Source: Agrobacterium rosae | GTDB lineage: Bacteria; Pseudomonadota; Alphaproteobacteria; Rhizobiales; Rhizobiaceae | Length of the DNA: 64,000 nt | Direction: 5' to 3' | NCBI RefSeq assembly: GCF_002915175.1 | Contig: NZ_NXEJ01000009.1 | Coordinates: 294,969-358,968 of the forward strand | Part shown: positions 18,198 through 27,325 of the stretch, one piece after another | Numbering within the stretch: position 1 is the first letter of the stretch | Layout: each line of letters begins with the position of its first letter | Position numbers and translations under genes: made by a program | The notes under the pieces: model-generated | Told to the model about the DNA's origin: nothing | What the model saw: only the letters and a program-made list of their open reading frames with translations | The model's database searches: none

Positions 18198-19499
18198 TCA
18201 GGCGCTGGGGCTAAGGGCTTTGACGGTTTCATCAGGTTGAAGCCACTCGGCAATCCGTTTGGAAAGATTTTCCAGCCCATCAAGCTTGAGGTTTCTGCCA
18301 TTCGCCGATGGTGGCGCGCGATTGAGGAGGTCCTTGAGTGCCTGCGCCATCTTCTTTGGATCTTCGGCGTCCTCCGGCAAAAGCATGTCGAACAGACCCA
18401 GTTCCGATGCGCGGCTGGCGCGGATCAACTGCTCTTCACGGGGTACGATGCGGGGTACGATAAGCGCCGGCTTATCGAAGGACAGGATTTCGCAAACCGT
18501 GTTGTAACCGCCCATGGACACGACAGCCTTGGCACCGGCCACGATGTCCTCCATGCGATTATCGAATTCTATGATTTCGATATAGGGAATATCGGAGGTA
18601 TTCTGCATGAAGCGAAGACGTTGTTCGCCGGGCATGTAGGGGCCAAGCACGATCAGAGCTTTTTGGGTCAGTTCCGGGTCGGACTTGTAGGCGTTGATCA
18701 CATCGTCGATCAGTTCGCTGCCATCGCCGCCGCCGCCGGTCGTTACCAGAATGTAGTCGCCTGCGGTGCGGTGCGAGGTGCTTTCCGATTGCGTCTTGGA
18801 GCGTTGCAGGAAGCCGACAAAATCCATCTTTTCGCGCACTTTTGGCGGCACATCCAGACCGATGAGAGGATCATGAAAATCCGGCGGGCCGTACACCCAG
18901 ACGTGGTCGTAATAGCGTTCGATCTTGTTCAGAATGTCGTTTCGCTTCCATTCCGCTTCCAGCAGTTGCGGCGAATCCATCACGTCTCTCAGCCCTATAA
19001 CGAGCTTGGTGCCCTTCGATTTGAGATAGGTCAGAGTTTCCTCGACCTCGCCACGCAGGCCCATAGGCTCCTTGTCGACGATGAAGATATCCGGCTGAAA
19101 GCTCTCTGCCGTATGATAGATGATCGACCGGCGCATTTTCAGGGTTTCCTGAAGATCTATATGCTGGTCGAGCGATGTGTATTCGCCGTTTCTCAGCTTG
19201 ATGACGCTCGGAATTTTCACGAAATCCACGCGGGCGCGATAGTCGAACGCGCCGGCAATGGTGGCCCCTGATATGATCAGGACATTCAGTCCGCGATAAT
19301 CCTCGACCAGAGCGTGGGCAATGGTGCGGCAGCGGCGCAGATGCCCCAGCCCGAAGGAATCATGGCTGTACATCAGGATGCGGGCATCGTTCAGACGGGT
19401 GCTCACAGCGGGCACCTCTTGTTCAGGCTCTGATAGCACGTCGTATCGGGTAGATATGTCACTGGACGGTCCGTGGTTATTTGAAAGGATCTGCCGCAT
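18198..19499 (-). CDS. MurG-like glycosyltransferase, first copy
   Basis: About 433 residues. After a short variable N-terminus, RILMYSHDSFGLGHLRRCRTIAHALVE matches the start of a GT28/MurG-type GT-B transferase. The C-terminal half has VTTGGGGDGSELID, then SMGGYNTVCEILSFDKPALIVPR with EEQLIRA, the UDP-sugar-binding pattern. It is paralogous to the protein at 15779-16930. I chose the ATG at 19499, which overlaps the end of the permease gene and has GATGGA upstream. The frame extends to 19586 but the added residues look like read-through of the permease gene. It joins the ABC importer genes to the three-transferase block in one operon. Confidence 0.85.
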   Translation of the reverse strand: MRQILSNNHGPSSDISTRYDVLSEPEQEVPAVSTRLNDARILMYSHDSFGLGHLRRCRTIAHALVEDYRGLNVLIISGATIAGAFDYRARVDFVKIPSVIKLRNGEYTSLDQHIDLQETLKMRRSIIYHTAESFQPDIFIVDKEPMGLRGEVEETLTYLKSKGTKLVIGLRDVMDSPQLLEAEWKRNDILNKIERYYDHVWVYGPPDFHDPLIGLDVPPKVREKMDFVGFLQRSKTQSESTSHRTAGDYILVTTGGGGDGSELIDDVINAYKSDPELTQKALIVLGPYMPGEQRLRFMQNTSDIPYIEIIEFDNRMEDIVAGAKAVVSMGGYNTVCEILSFDKPALIVPRIVPREEQLIRASRASELGLFDMLLPEDAEDPKKMAQALKDLLNRAPPSANGRNLKLDGLENLSKRIAEWLQPDETVKALSPSA

Positions 19500-20649
19500 C
19501 ACGTAGTCCATCGCCAAAGAAATTAAAGGCCAAGATGACGAGCACCACCGGTATGGTGGGCAGAAGAAGCCATGGATACAGGGCAATCACGCTCACGCTT
19601 CTCGCTTCTGTGAGCAGAATACCCCAACTTGTGATTGGCGGGCGTAGGCCAAGGCCCAAGAAACTGAGTGCGGTTTCGCCCAGAATCATGCCCGGAATGG
19701 TCAGCGTTGCAGATGCAATGAGGTGGGACATGAAGCCTGGAATGAGATGTCGACCGATAATGCGCGACGTACTTGCACCCATCAGTTGGGCCGCCAGAAC
19801 ATAATCTTCTTCGCGCAACGCCAGGAGCTTGGAGCGCACCGCACGAGCAAGGCCGGTCCAGTCCAGAAGCCCGAGGATGAGGGTAATGCCGAGGTAGACG
19901 AGGATGGGGCTCCACGTGACCGGCATGATGGCGGCGAGTGCTAGCCACAGCGGGATGCTCGGAATGGATTGCAGTACCTCGATGATGCGCTGGACGATCA
20001 GGTCGAACACGCCACCACGATAGCCGGCGAGGCCACCGATCACTATGCCGAGAACGAAGCTCATCGCCACACCAAGAAGGCCGATGGTCAGCGAAATGCG
20101 CGCGCCATAGATGATGCGCGAGAGAACGTCACGGCCCAGGCGGTCGGTTCCGAGCAGATACATCTGTCCGCCCTCAGCAGGGCAGACCAGATGGACATTG
20201 CTCTCGAAGAGGCCCCAGAACTGGTAGCCATCGCCTCGGCAGAAGAACCGCAGTTTCTGGACGTCTGTCGGCACGTCGCTATAGACGCGCCTGAGATTGT
20301 CCATATCAAGGCTCATCGTGCGCCCGTAGACGAACGGACCGACGAACTTGCCATCGTGAAACAGATGGATGGACTGCGGTGGCGTATAGATGCTTTCGAC
20401 ATTGCGCGTGTGCAGATTATACGGGGCCAGAAACTCGCAAATCACGATCGACAAATAGACGAACAGCAGAAACGCCCCGGAATACACCGCAAGCCTGTGC
20501 TGCTTGAACTGCCACCACATCAGCTTGAACTGCGATGCTTTACTGAAGGCAGCCATGCCTGAAGTCGTCGGTTCGATCAGGTTGGGGTCGAAAGGTGCTG
20601 TCGAGACATAATGTGGCAGTGGCGCGCCGGGCTGAGGAAGAGTGGTCAT
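19477..20649 (-). CDS. Peptide-type ABC importer, permease (OppC/YejE-like)
   Basis: A 390-residue inner-membrane permease. A cytoplasmic N-terminus with a first membrane helix (about 55-75) is followed by an insert of roughly 80 residues in the periplasm. The permease core holds LLGTDRLGRDVLSRIIYGARISL, a typical OppC/DppC signature, and the EAA loop (LMGASTSRIIGRHLIPGF) that docks on the ATPase. The long periplasmic insert is typical of YejE-like members rather than compact DppC. It overlaps the OppB-like gene by 4 bases (ATGA) and its tail overlaps the first glycosyltransferase. Confidence 0.93.
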   Translation of the reverse strand: MTTLPQPGAPLPHYVSTAPFDPNLIEPTTSGMAAFSKASQFKLMWWQFKQHRLAVYSGAFLLFVYLSIVICEFLAPYNLHTRNVESIYTPPQSIHLFHDGKFVGPFVYGRTMSLDMDNLRRVYSDVPTDVQKLRFFCRGDGYQFWGLFESNVHLVCPAEGGQMYLLGTDRLGRDVLSRIIYGARISLTIGLLGVAMSFVLGIVIGGLAGYRGGVFDLIVQRIIEVLQSIPSIPLWLALAAIMPVTWSPILVYLGITLILGLLDWTGLARAVRSKLLALREEDYVLAAQLMGASTSRIIGRHLIPGFMSHLIASATLTIPGMILGETALSFLGLGLRPPITSWGILLTEARSVSVIALYPWLLLPTIPVVLVILAFNFFGDGLRDAADPFK

Positions 20650-21644
20650 TTGATGTTACCGCCTCCAAAGCGAATGCGCGGATCGAGAATGGCCAGCGCG
20701 ATATCCGAGACGAGTACGCCGATGACGGTGAGGAAAGCGAGAAACATCAGGAAGGAACCGGCCAGATACATGTCCTGACTTTGCAAGGCGCGGATCAACA
20801 TGGGTCCGGTTGTCTCCAGCGACAGGACCACGGCTGTGATTTCCGCGCCGGAAATGATGGCGGGCAGAATGGAGCCGATGTCGGAAATGAAGAAGTTCAG
20901 CGCCATGCGCAGCGGATATTTCGTCAGCACCTTGAAAGGGTGCAGTCCCTTGGCGCGGGCGGTGACGACATATTGCTTCTGCAACTCGTCCAAAAGGTTG
21001 GCGCGTAGTCTGCGGATCATACCGGCGGTGCCGCCCGTGCCGATGATGAGAACGGGTATCCACAAATGTTCGAGGATAGACTTCATCTTGTCCCAGCTCA
21101 TGGGCTGGTTGAGATACTCTCGGTCCATCAGGTGACCGATGGATGTGCCAAACCAGATATTGGCGAAATACATCAAAAGAAGCGCCAGCATGAAGTTGGG
21201 AATGGCGATACCCAAAAGACCGACGAACGTCAGGCCGTAATCACCCCAGCTGTATTTATGGGTGGCAGAATAAATGCCGATGGGAAATGCGATGATCCAG
21301 GTGACAATGATTGTGACGAACGACACCAGAATTGTCAGCCAGAGACGGTCGCCAACCACTTCGTTGACGGGAAGCTGATACTCGAAAGAGTAACCGAAAT
21401 CGCCCACCAGCATGCCGGATGCCCAACGAAGATAGCGGATCGGCGCTGGTTGATCGAAACCGTAACGGGCGCGCAATTCTTCGATTTCGGCGAGATTGGC
21501 GGTTTCACCCATGGCACGCATTTCGGAAACATAGCTTTCGAAATAATCGCCCGGTGGCAATTCGATGATGGTGAAGACGAGCATCGAAATCAGGATGAGC
21601 GTCGGGATCATCACAAGCAGGCGCCCTAGAATATATCTGAGCAT
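20646..21644 (-). CDS. Peptide-type ABC importer, permease (OppB/YejB-like)
   Basis: A 332-residue permease beginning MLRYILGRLLVMIPTLILISML, the standard OppB start. About six membrane helices are visible. The EAA-loop region TARAKGLHPFKVLTKYPLRMAL contacts the ATPase. An insert of about 40 residues after the first helix (VSEMRAMGETANLAEIEELRARYG) resembles YejB-type permeases. I chose the ATG at 21644: it lies one base after the binding-protein stop and has a GGAG 9 bases upstream. Confidence 0.93.
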   Translation of the reverse strand: MLRYILGRLLVMIPTLILISMLVFTIIELPPGDYFESYVSEMRAMGETANLAEIEELRARYGFDQPAPIRYLRWASGMLVGDFGYSFEYQLPVNEVVGDRLWLTILVSFVTIIVTWIIAFPIGIYSATHKYSWGDYGLTFVGLLGIAIPNFMLALLLMYFANIWFGTSIGHLMDREYLNQPMSWDKMKSILEHLWIPVLIIGTGGTAGMIRRLRANLLDELQKQYVVTARAKGLHPFKVLTKYPLRMALNFFISDIGSILPAIISGAEITAVVLSLETTGPMLIRALQSQDMYLAGSFLMFLAFLTVIGVLVSDIALAILDPRIRFGGGNIK

Positions 21645-21645
21645 G

Positions 21646-23547
21646 TCATGCGTCTCCGTCGTACCAGAAGGCATCTGGCATATAGACACCGAGATAGGAG
21701 GTAGGCTCGAATCCGTAGAGCGCCTTTTCTGGCACATTGCGCATTTTTGTCACATGCACGATGGGCTGCAGCGCACTGTTGACGATGCCGATGGAAAAGA
21801 CCTGCTGCGAATAGAGCGACAGCATTTCCAGCCAGATTTCGCGACGCTCTTCATCCGTTATACTGATGCGCCACTTTTTGAGCAGGGCGAGAAGCTGGGC
21901 CGCTTCCGGCAAATCGGGTTCCTTGCCTTCGCGTCCACCGGACAGATAATGGATGCCCCAGACGGGCCACTGAAGCTGATCGTCGCCTGTTGGGGCAAGG
22001 CCTGCTGGCAGCATGTCGGGCGTAGGCACCGCGTTGTCCATGCCAAACCACACCGACATCAGCACTTCGCCGCCCATGGCGCGCTTGCGGAACACATCGC
22101 GCTGGGTGGGTCGGCTGGACAGGGATATACCGATTTTCCGCCAGTGATCCGTCACCAGCTCCAGTACGTCCGTTTCGAGCGTGCTTTCACCTGCGGTTTC
22201 CACGATGATATGGGCGGGGCGGCCATCTGGAAGCAGGCGAACGCCCTTGTCGTTGCGCTTTGTCAGTCCCAGTTCATCCAGCAACGCATTTGCCATGGCA
22301 GGGTTGAAGTCGGCCCAGGCTTTGGCGAATTCGGGACGGAAAAGAGAGCTTTCCGGCAGAACGGTATCAGCACTTTCCTTGGCCAGCCCGTAAAAACAGA
22401 CCATGTTGATTTCATGCCGGTCGATGGCGACAGACAACGCCCGGCGCATCCGCACATCACGGAACAGGTTGCGCCAGACATCATCGGCCGCATTGAGGTT
22501 GGGCAGCAGGCAGACCCGCGAGCCCTGACTGCGTTTCCATAGATTGACCTTGATCGGATAACGGTCTTCGGCGTCTCGCAGGAACGTATAGTCGTTGAAA
22601 TCGAGACCCATGAATTGCAGGTCGCTATCACCGGAAGCCGTTTTTGCAGCGATGATTTCCGATGACGTCACGTTGAGCAGGAACCGGTCGAGATAAGGCA
22701 GTTGCAGGCCGTTTTCATCGACGCGGTGGTAGTAGGGATTGCGCTCGAAAATGAACTGTTCGGATGGCGGCGAGGTGATGTTGCGCCACGCATCGAGCGT
22801 CGGAAGATCGGGGTTTTCAGGGCGCACCTGCCGTGACATTTTCACATGCAGGCTGCTCCAGTCATCGACCTTGTTCTTTTTGATGAGCTTGGCGAGTTTT
22901 TCTTCTGTCTGATATTTCGCATGGAACTGCTTCATATAGGCGGCTGGCAGGCATAAACGCGCAGGCGATGCACCGGCAAGCTTGGCCAGAAAGTCCGGGT
23001 TCGGACCTTCCCATGAGTAACGCACGGTCAGGCGATCGACGACTTCCACCGTCGGCGGCTTGTCGTAAACCAGCAACTCGATCGGCGGGCCGCCCTTGTG
23101 AATCTCCCGGTTGAGCGCCACGTCTTCCCAGAAATAACGGAAGTCTTCAGTGGTGAAATCGCTACCGTCGGACCATTTGTGGCCATCGCGCAGTTTCAGC
23201 GTGAAGACACGCTCTTGGTCGACGTTATAGCTCTCCAGAATATCAGGCTGAAAATTGAAACTCTCATCATAGCCTACCAGGCGCGCATAGCTGTTGATCG
23301 GCATCAGGCGAATATCACGCTGGCCGCCAATCAGCATGCGCACGGAGCCGCCATGCTTGCCCGGCTCACGACCAAGGCTCTTCATGTTCAGGACACGAGG
23401 GTTCTTTGGCAGACGTTGATCGACCGGTGGCAGATCACCCTTTTCCAGCTTTTCCTTGAAGAAATTGGAATCGCTATAGGCTGCGAATGCTTTCCATGGC
23501 GCAAAAACGGAGGCGAGGAGGGCAAGTGTGGTTCGGCGCGTAATCAC
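21646..23547 (-). CDS. ABC importer substrate-binding protein, family 5 (peptide/YejA-like)
   Basis: A 633-residue periplasmic binding protein of solute-binding family 5. The N-terminus TRRTTLALLASVFAPWKAFA is a signal peptide with a twin-arginine-like pair. Family blocks follow: FTLKLRDGHKWSDGSDFTTEDFRYFWEDV (about 140-170) and the VRMRRALSVAIDRHEI region (about 365-380). It is longer than classical OppA/DppA (about 540), as are YejA-type proteins. The start is a GTG overlapping the ATPase stop (GTGA). The ligand could be an oligopeptide, a modified peptide or a glycan fragment; the downstream glycosyltransferases make the last option worth testing. Confidence 0.92.
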   Translation of the reverse strand: MITRRTTLALLASVFAPWKAFAAYSDSNFFKEKLEKGDLPPVDQRLPKNPRVLNMKSLGREPGKHGGSVRMLIGGQRDIRLMPINSYARLVGYDESFNFQPDILESYNVDQERVFTLKLRDGHKWSDGSDFTTEDFRYFWEDVALNREIHKGGPPIELLVYDKPPTVEVVDRLTVRYSWEGPNPDFLAKLAGASPARLCLPAAYMKQFHAKYQTEEKLAKLIKKNKVDDWSSLHVKMSRQVRPENPDLPTLDAWRNITSPPSEQFIFERNPYYHRVDENGLQLPYLDRFLLNVTSSEIIAAKTASGDSDLQFMGLDFNDYTFLRDAEDRYPIKVNLWKRSQGSRVCLLPNLNAADDVWRNLFRDVRMRRALSVAIDRHEINMVCFYGLAKESADTVLPESSLFRPEFAKAWADFNPAMANALLDELGLTKRNDKGVRLLPDGRPAHIIVETAGESTLETDVLELVTDHWRKIGISLSSRPTQRDVFRKRAMGGEVLMSVWFGMDNAVPTPDMLPAGLAPTGDDQLQWPVWGIHYLSGGREGKEPDLPEAAQLLALLKKWRISITDEERREIWLEMLSLYSQQVFSIGIVNSALQPIVHVTKMRNVPEKALYGFEPTSYLGVYMPDAFWYDGDA

Positions 23548-25436
23548 GATCTTAGCTCCGCAACATCGACATTTCCGTTGGCGAGAACGAGATGGCCGCC
23601 GCCTAGATCGGCAGTCACCAATCCTCCTTCGTCGCTATCGCGGAACTGTTTGCCCCAGTCGAATTTGCCGGTGGCGCTGATCTTGGCGATGGTGCTGAAA
23701 TCGAGCGGCCTGTCGAGGTCGGGGAACGGCACCGCAGCCAGAAGGGACTTGGTGTAGGGGTGTACCGGGTTCCGCATCAGTGTTTCGCGCGGCGCAAGCT
23801 CCACAATTTTGCCCTCGCACATCACTGCAACGCGGTCCGCCATATAATCCACCACAGCCAGATTGTGGGAGATAAACAGGTAGGTCAGGCCCAGATCCTT
23901 CTGCAAATCCTTGAGCAGATTGAGGATTTGCGCCTGCACCGAAACGTCGAGCGCCGATACCGGCTCATCGCAGATCAGCAGTTCCGGCCCCAAAGTCAGC
24001 GCTCTGGCAATGCCGATGCGCTGCCGCTGGCCGCCGGAAAAACTGTGCGGGTAACGATTGAGCGCGCTTTCCCCCAACCCGATGGCCTTGAGCAGATTGC
24101 GGACTTTTTCAGCGCGATACTTGCCATCGCCGCGACCGTGAATTTCGAGAGGTTCGCTGAGGATATTGCTGATCGTCATGCGTGGCGACAGCGACGAGAT
24201 GGGGTCTTGAAACACCATCTGTATCTTCGTGCGCAATTCGCGCAGATCGTCGTCCTTGGCACTCAAAACGTCGATGTCGCCTGTGCGGCTGTGGAAAGTG
24301 ATGGAGCCTTCATCCGGTCTCACGGCGCGCATGAGGATTTTGCTGACGGTGGTCTTGCCGCTGCCGCTTTCGCCAACAAGCCCAAGACATTCGCCTCGAT
24401 GGATTTCAAAGCTCACGCCATCCACTGCTTTGGTCGTGTGAGCTTTGCCAGCGGTAAACCAGCTCGATTTGCGGGTCGTGAAGGTCTTGCCGATATTGTC
24501 GACGGTCAGCAGAACGCCCTGCGTCTTATCGACATTAGCCGTCTTCTTGCCGATCAGGCTTTCCTTGTCGATGACGACATCGCGGAGTGCCTTCAGTCGC
24601 TCTCCGGGCTTCATGTCGAAATGCGGCACCGCCGCCATCAGCCCTTTGAGATAAGGATGCGAAGGCTTGCGGAAAATTTCATCGACCGGACCGGATTCCA
24701 TGATCTCGCCCTGGTAGATCACGGCGACTTCATCGGCGATATTGGCGACGACGCCGAGGTCATGGGTGATCAGCAACATGCCCATGTTCAGGCGGCTCTG
24801 CAGGTCCCGGAGCAGTTTCAGAATTTGTGCCTGTATCGTCACGTCGAGAGCCGTCGTGGGCTCATCGGCGATCAGAAGGGCCGGACGGCAAATGAGCGCC
24901 ATGGCGATCATTGCGCGCTGGCGCATGCCGCCGGACAGCTCGAAGGGGTACATGTTGCAAATCTTGGACGGATTGGAAAAACCGACGAGATCCAGCGTTT
25001 CCTCAAGCTTTTCCTGACGCTCTTTTGGCGTCAGAACGGAATGGATCCGCAACGCTTCATCGATCTGGTTGCCGACTGTGTGCAGCGGCGAAAAGGATGT
25101 CATCGGTTCCTGAAAGATCAGGCCGATGCGGTTTCCTCTGATCGCACGCATGGGTTTGCCGTCCTGTTCCAGTCGCAGCAAATCCACCGGCTCGCCGGAC
25201 GTGCGCTGCGGGTCGGCAAACAGGACACGGCCTTTGACATGTGCCGTTCGTGGTTGAATGCCCATGATCGTCTGGCCGATGACGGATTTCCCAGAGCCGG
25301 ATTCGCCCACGAGTGCGGTGACTTTGCCCGGTAAAATACGGAGGCTGGCATTTCTGACGGCATCGATTTTCCCGCCCATTAAGGAAAACGATACTTGCAG
25401 ATTTTCGATGCGAAGCAGATCGGCGCCTGAACTCAT
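23544..25436 (-). CDS. Fused double ATPase of a peptide-type ABC importer (OppD-OppF-like)
   Basis: A 630-residue protein containing two complete ABC ATPase domains, as in YejF. Domain 1 has Walker A GESGSGKS (44-51), signature LSGGMRQRAMIAMAL and Walker B LLIADEPTTALD. Domain 2 (from about residue 310) has Walker A GESGSGKT, signature FSGGQRQRIGIARAL and Walker B LLICDEPVSALD. All catalytic residues are intact. Each domain ends in the oligopeptide-transporter C-terminal region (HPYLKGLMAAVPHF and HPYTKSLLAAVPFP). It is the first gene of the minus-strand operon that runs on through the binding protein, both permeases and three glycosyltransferases. Confidence 0.95.
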   Translation of the reverse strand: MSSGADLLRIENLQVSFSLMGGKIDAVRNASLRILPGKVTALVGESGSGKSVIGQTIMGIQPRTAHVKGRVLFADPQRTSGEPVDLLRLEQDGKPMRAIRGNRIGLIFQEPMTSFSPLHTVGNQIDEALRIHSVLTPKERQEKLEETLDLVGFSNPSKICNMYPFELSGGMRQRAMIAMALICRPALLIADEPTTALDVTIQAQILKLLRDLQSRLNMGMLLITHDLGVVANIADEVAVIYQGEIMESGPVDEIFRKPSHPYLKGLMAAVPHFDMKPGERLKALRDVVIDKESLIGKKTANVDKTQGVLLTVDNIGKTFTTRKSSWFTAGKAHTTKAVDGVSFEIHRGECLGLVGESGSGKTTVSKILMRAVRPDEGSITFHSRTGDIDVLSAKDDDLRELRTKIQMVFQDPISSLSPRMTISNILSEPLEIHGRGDGKYRAEKVRNLLKAIGLGESALNRYPHSFSGGQRQRIGIARALTLGPELLICDEPVSALDVSVQAQILNLLKDLQKDLGLTYLFISHNLAVVDYMADRVAVMCEGKIVELAPRETLMRNPVHPYTKSLLAAVPFPDLDRPLDFSTIAKISATGKFDWGKQFRDSDEGGLVTADLGGGHLVLANGNVDVAELRS

Positions 25437-25530
25437 GCCAAGGGTGTCCTCACCGTTTTTATTTTGCCTGTGGCAGTTACTTAGGGGCCATAAAAGTTAC
25501 GTTATCGCAGGCCTCAACTTCTGTCTATGC

Positions 25531-25555
25531 TCCTGAAACAACGAAAATTTCAGGA
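25531..25555. promoter_or_regulatory. Inverted repeat in the divergent ABC-importer/GT32 promoter region
   Basis: Perfect 8-bp arms TCCTGAAA and TTTCAGGA with a 9-base spacer, in the 197-base gap between the two divergent start codons. Possible operator; no U run follows, so a terminator is unlikely. Regulator unknown. Confidence 0.4.
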
Positions 25556-25633
25556 AGTTCCGAATAAATCGGGCTTGCGGAAAAACATCTATTTCGAAGA
25601 TATGTCTGAGTGATGAAGACATGAGGGACTGCC

Positions 25634-26590
25634 ATGCCCGACAAAGCTTATTTCGACAAAAAGCTGACCGCCGCCCGGCACGCTATTGCCGAGAAGAATT
25701 TCGGGGAAGCGCGAGCTGTTCTTGATGAACTTTCGAACGCGCATGATGGTCACCTGATGGGAGAAACGACCGCGCTGGGTCTGCCCCGCAGGCTCCATTC
25801 CGTGTTTCTTGCTCTGGCCAAGGCGCAAGGGGATGTGGTCTCCCGCGTCGGCTACCAATATCATCTGGTTCCCTCGCCTGATGTTTTCCAGCCCTATGGC
25901 CGCTTTTCAGCGGATGAACGGCGTTTGATCGCCGCCAAAAATCGGGAGCCGGTGCCTCACATCATTAACCAGATATGGATCGGCGACAAACCGGTGCCGG
26001 TATCGACAGGGGCTTGGGCGGCTCATGCAGAAAAGCACGGCTATGAATACCGACTGTGGCGAGAGGCTGATCTTGAACGGGAAGGCGTCTTTGCAAATCC
26101 GATCTTTGCCGGAATGCTGGCTGAGCGGGATTACCCTGGTGCGGTGGACGTGGCGCGATACATCATCCTGTCGAAGCTGGGCGGCATTTATCTCGACTGC
26201 GATTTTTATCCCGCCCGCGACGATCTGAGCTTTGGCGATATTTTGCCGATGATCGGCCTTACGGCTTTTGCAGAAGATGTGCCGCGCAAGACAGGGCAGG
26301 GCAATGTGTTGTTGGCCAATTCCTTCATCGCAACGCCACCTTCCCATCCCGTCTTTACCCGGATGCTTGAGGCCTTCCCCGCGATTTTGGAGACACTGCC
26401 GAAAGCGCCCGCGTGGTGGGCAACCGGACCGCTGATTTTCACTGTTGTGGCAAGATCGGGCTCGGTATCGCTCGCTGGTGGAGATTTCGTCGCGGCCTTC
26501 CTACCAGATCGCTCGCCCCTCAGCGCGGTGGAAGCTGCGCGTGCGGATGTAAAGGGTGATGGCCTTTTGATCGCATGGAAATCATGGTGA
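25634..26590 (+). CDS. GT32-type glycosyltransferase with a DXD motif
   Basis: A 318-residue protein. The first ~100 residues are not recognised. From PHIINQIWIGDKPVP (about 108) it follows the GT32/OCH1-like pattern seen in capsular polysaccharide and LPS sugar transferases: VDVARYIILSKLGGIYLDCDF contains the metal- and nucleotide-sugar-binding DXD (D188-C-D190). No signal or membrane segment is seen, so it acts in the cytoplasm. The ATG follows GAGGGACTGCC. It is divergent from the ABC importer operon and overlaps the convergent deacetylase gene at its 3' end by 9 bases. Confidence 0.88.
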   Translation: MPDKAYFDKKLTAARHAIAEKNFGEARAVLDELSNAHDGHLMGETTALGLPRRLHSVFLALAKAQGDVVSRVGYQYHLVPSPDVFQPYGRFSADERRLIAAKNREPVPHIINQIWIGDKPVPVSTGAWAAHAEKHGYEYRLWREADLEREGVFANPIFAGMLAERDYPGAVDVARYIILSKLGGIYLDCDFYPARDDLSFGDILPMIGLTAFAEDVPRKTGQGNVLLANSFIATPPSHPVFTRMLEAFPAILETLPKAPAWWATGPLIFTVVARSGSVSLAGGDFVAAFLPDRSPLSAVEAARADVKGDGLLIAWKSW

Positions 26591-27325
26591 CAACGCCTCG
26601 AGCCATTGGCGCGACGACCGCCAGCGGCATCCGGGATGATCCGCGGTCAGCGTAAAAAGTCTCTGTAAAAAGCTCCAGACGCTTTCGTCATGGTCCAGAT
26701 GATGTGTCAGAATGCCCGTCATGCCGCCTGTATCATGCGCGTCGCGCATCCGTGCGGCAGTTTCGGCAAACAGCAGATCATGATCCTTGCCGCCCCGGGT
26801 GCCACGCCAATCGATGACATCGACGTGCGTGTTGAGGAGAGGGATTCTGCCCGGCTTTTCAGGTCCATAAACAGACAGTGCCTGATAACCAGCCGCCGAC
26901 AAGTGCTCGATAATGGTCTCATCGATGCGGTTCCACGGCGGCACAAGTAGCTGTACGAAACGCGGTTCATGCAATGAGTTGAGTTTCTCAAGTCCGGCCT
27001 GCAGTTCCCCAAGCACGGTTTCCAATGGTCGGTGTAGTCCAAGCTCCCGCTTCTTCTCTTCCGGCCCAGCATGGTTTTGGTGCGCCCAGCCATGGACCGC
27101 GACGTCTATGTGTGACGTGTGCTCGAGCCGCTTTGCCAGTGCCCCGCCCGTCGGCTCAGGAATGACCGCCAGCGTCATCGGTATCGAGTACCGCTCAGAC
27201 AAATCCAGAAGCTGGTCCAGTGCGGCGCTGGGCTGCGTGGCATCATCATCCCTCAGCCATAAGTCTGTGATGGCGTTTCTCCTGGCAAAATCATCCAATG
27301 TGTCCAGAAGCAATTTTTCGGTCAT
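26582..27325 (-). CDS. Polysaccharide deacetylase family protein (NodB-like fold)
   Basis: A 247-residue protein with the zinc-binding layout of carbohydrate esterase family 4: an early acidic motif LRDDDAT (D26-D28) and AVHGWAHQNH with H78 and H82 in an HxxxH spacing. A late GILTHHLDHDE block follows. No signal peptide is visible, so the substrate may be a cytoplasmic glycan precursor or lipid-linked intermediate. It overlaps the upstream GT4 gene by 4 bases (ATGA), implying a two-gene operon. The fold assignment is good; the actual substrate is not known. Confidence 0.85.
   Translation of the reverse strand: MTEKLLLDTLDDFARRNAITDLWLRDDDATQPSAALDQLLDLSERYSIPMTLAVIPEPTGGALAKRLEHTSHIDVAVHGWAHQNHAGPEEKKRELGLHRPLETVLGELQAGLEKLNSLHEPRFVQLLVPPWNRIDETIIEHLSAAGYQALSVYGPEKPGRIPLLNTHVDVIDWRGTRGGKDHDLLFAETAARMRDAHDTGGMTGILTHHLDHDESVWSFLQRLFTLTADHPGCRWRSSRQWLEALSP

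Noticed and set aside
23760..25334. Long plus-strand open frame (about 524 codons) opposite the double ATPase
   Set aside because: Antisense to a protein with two complete ATPase motif sets; the translation is low-complexity His/Arg/Ala-rich and matches nothing.
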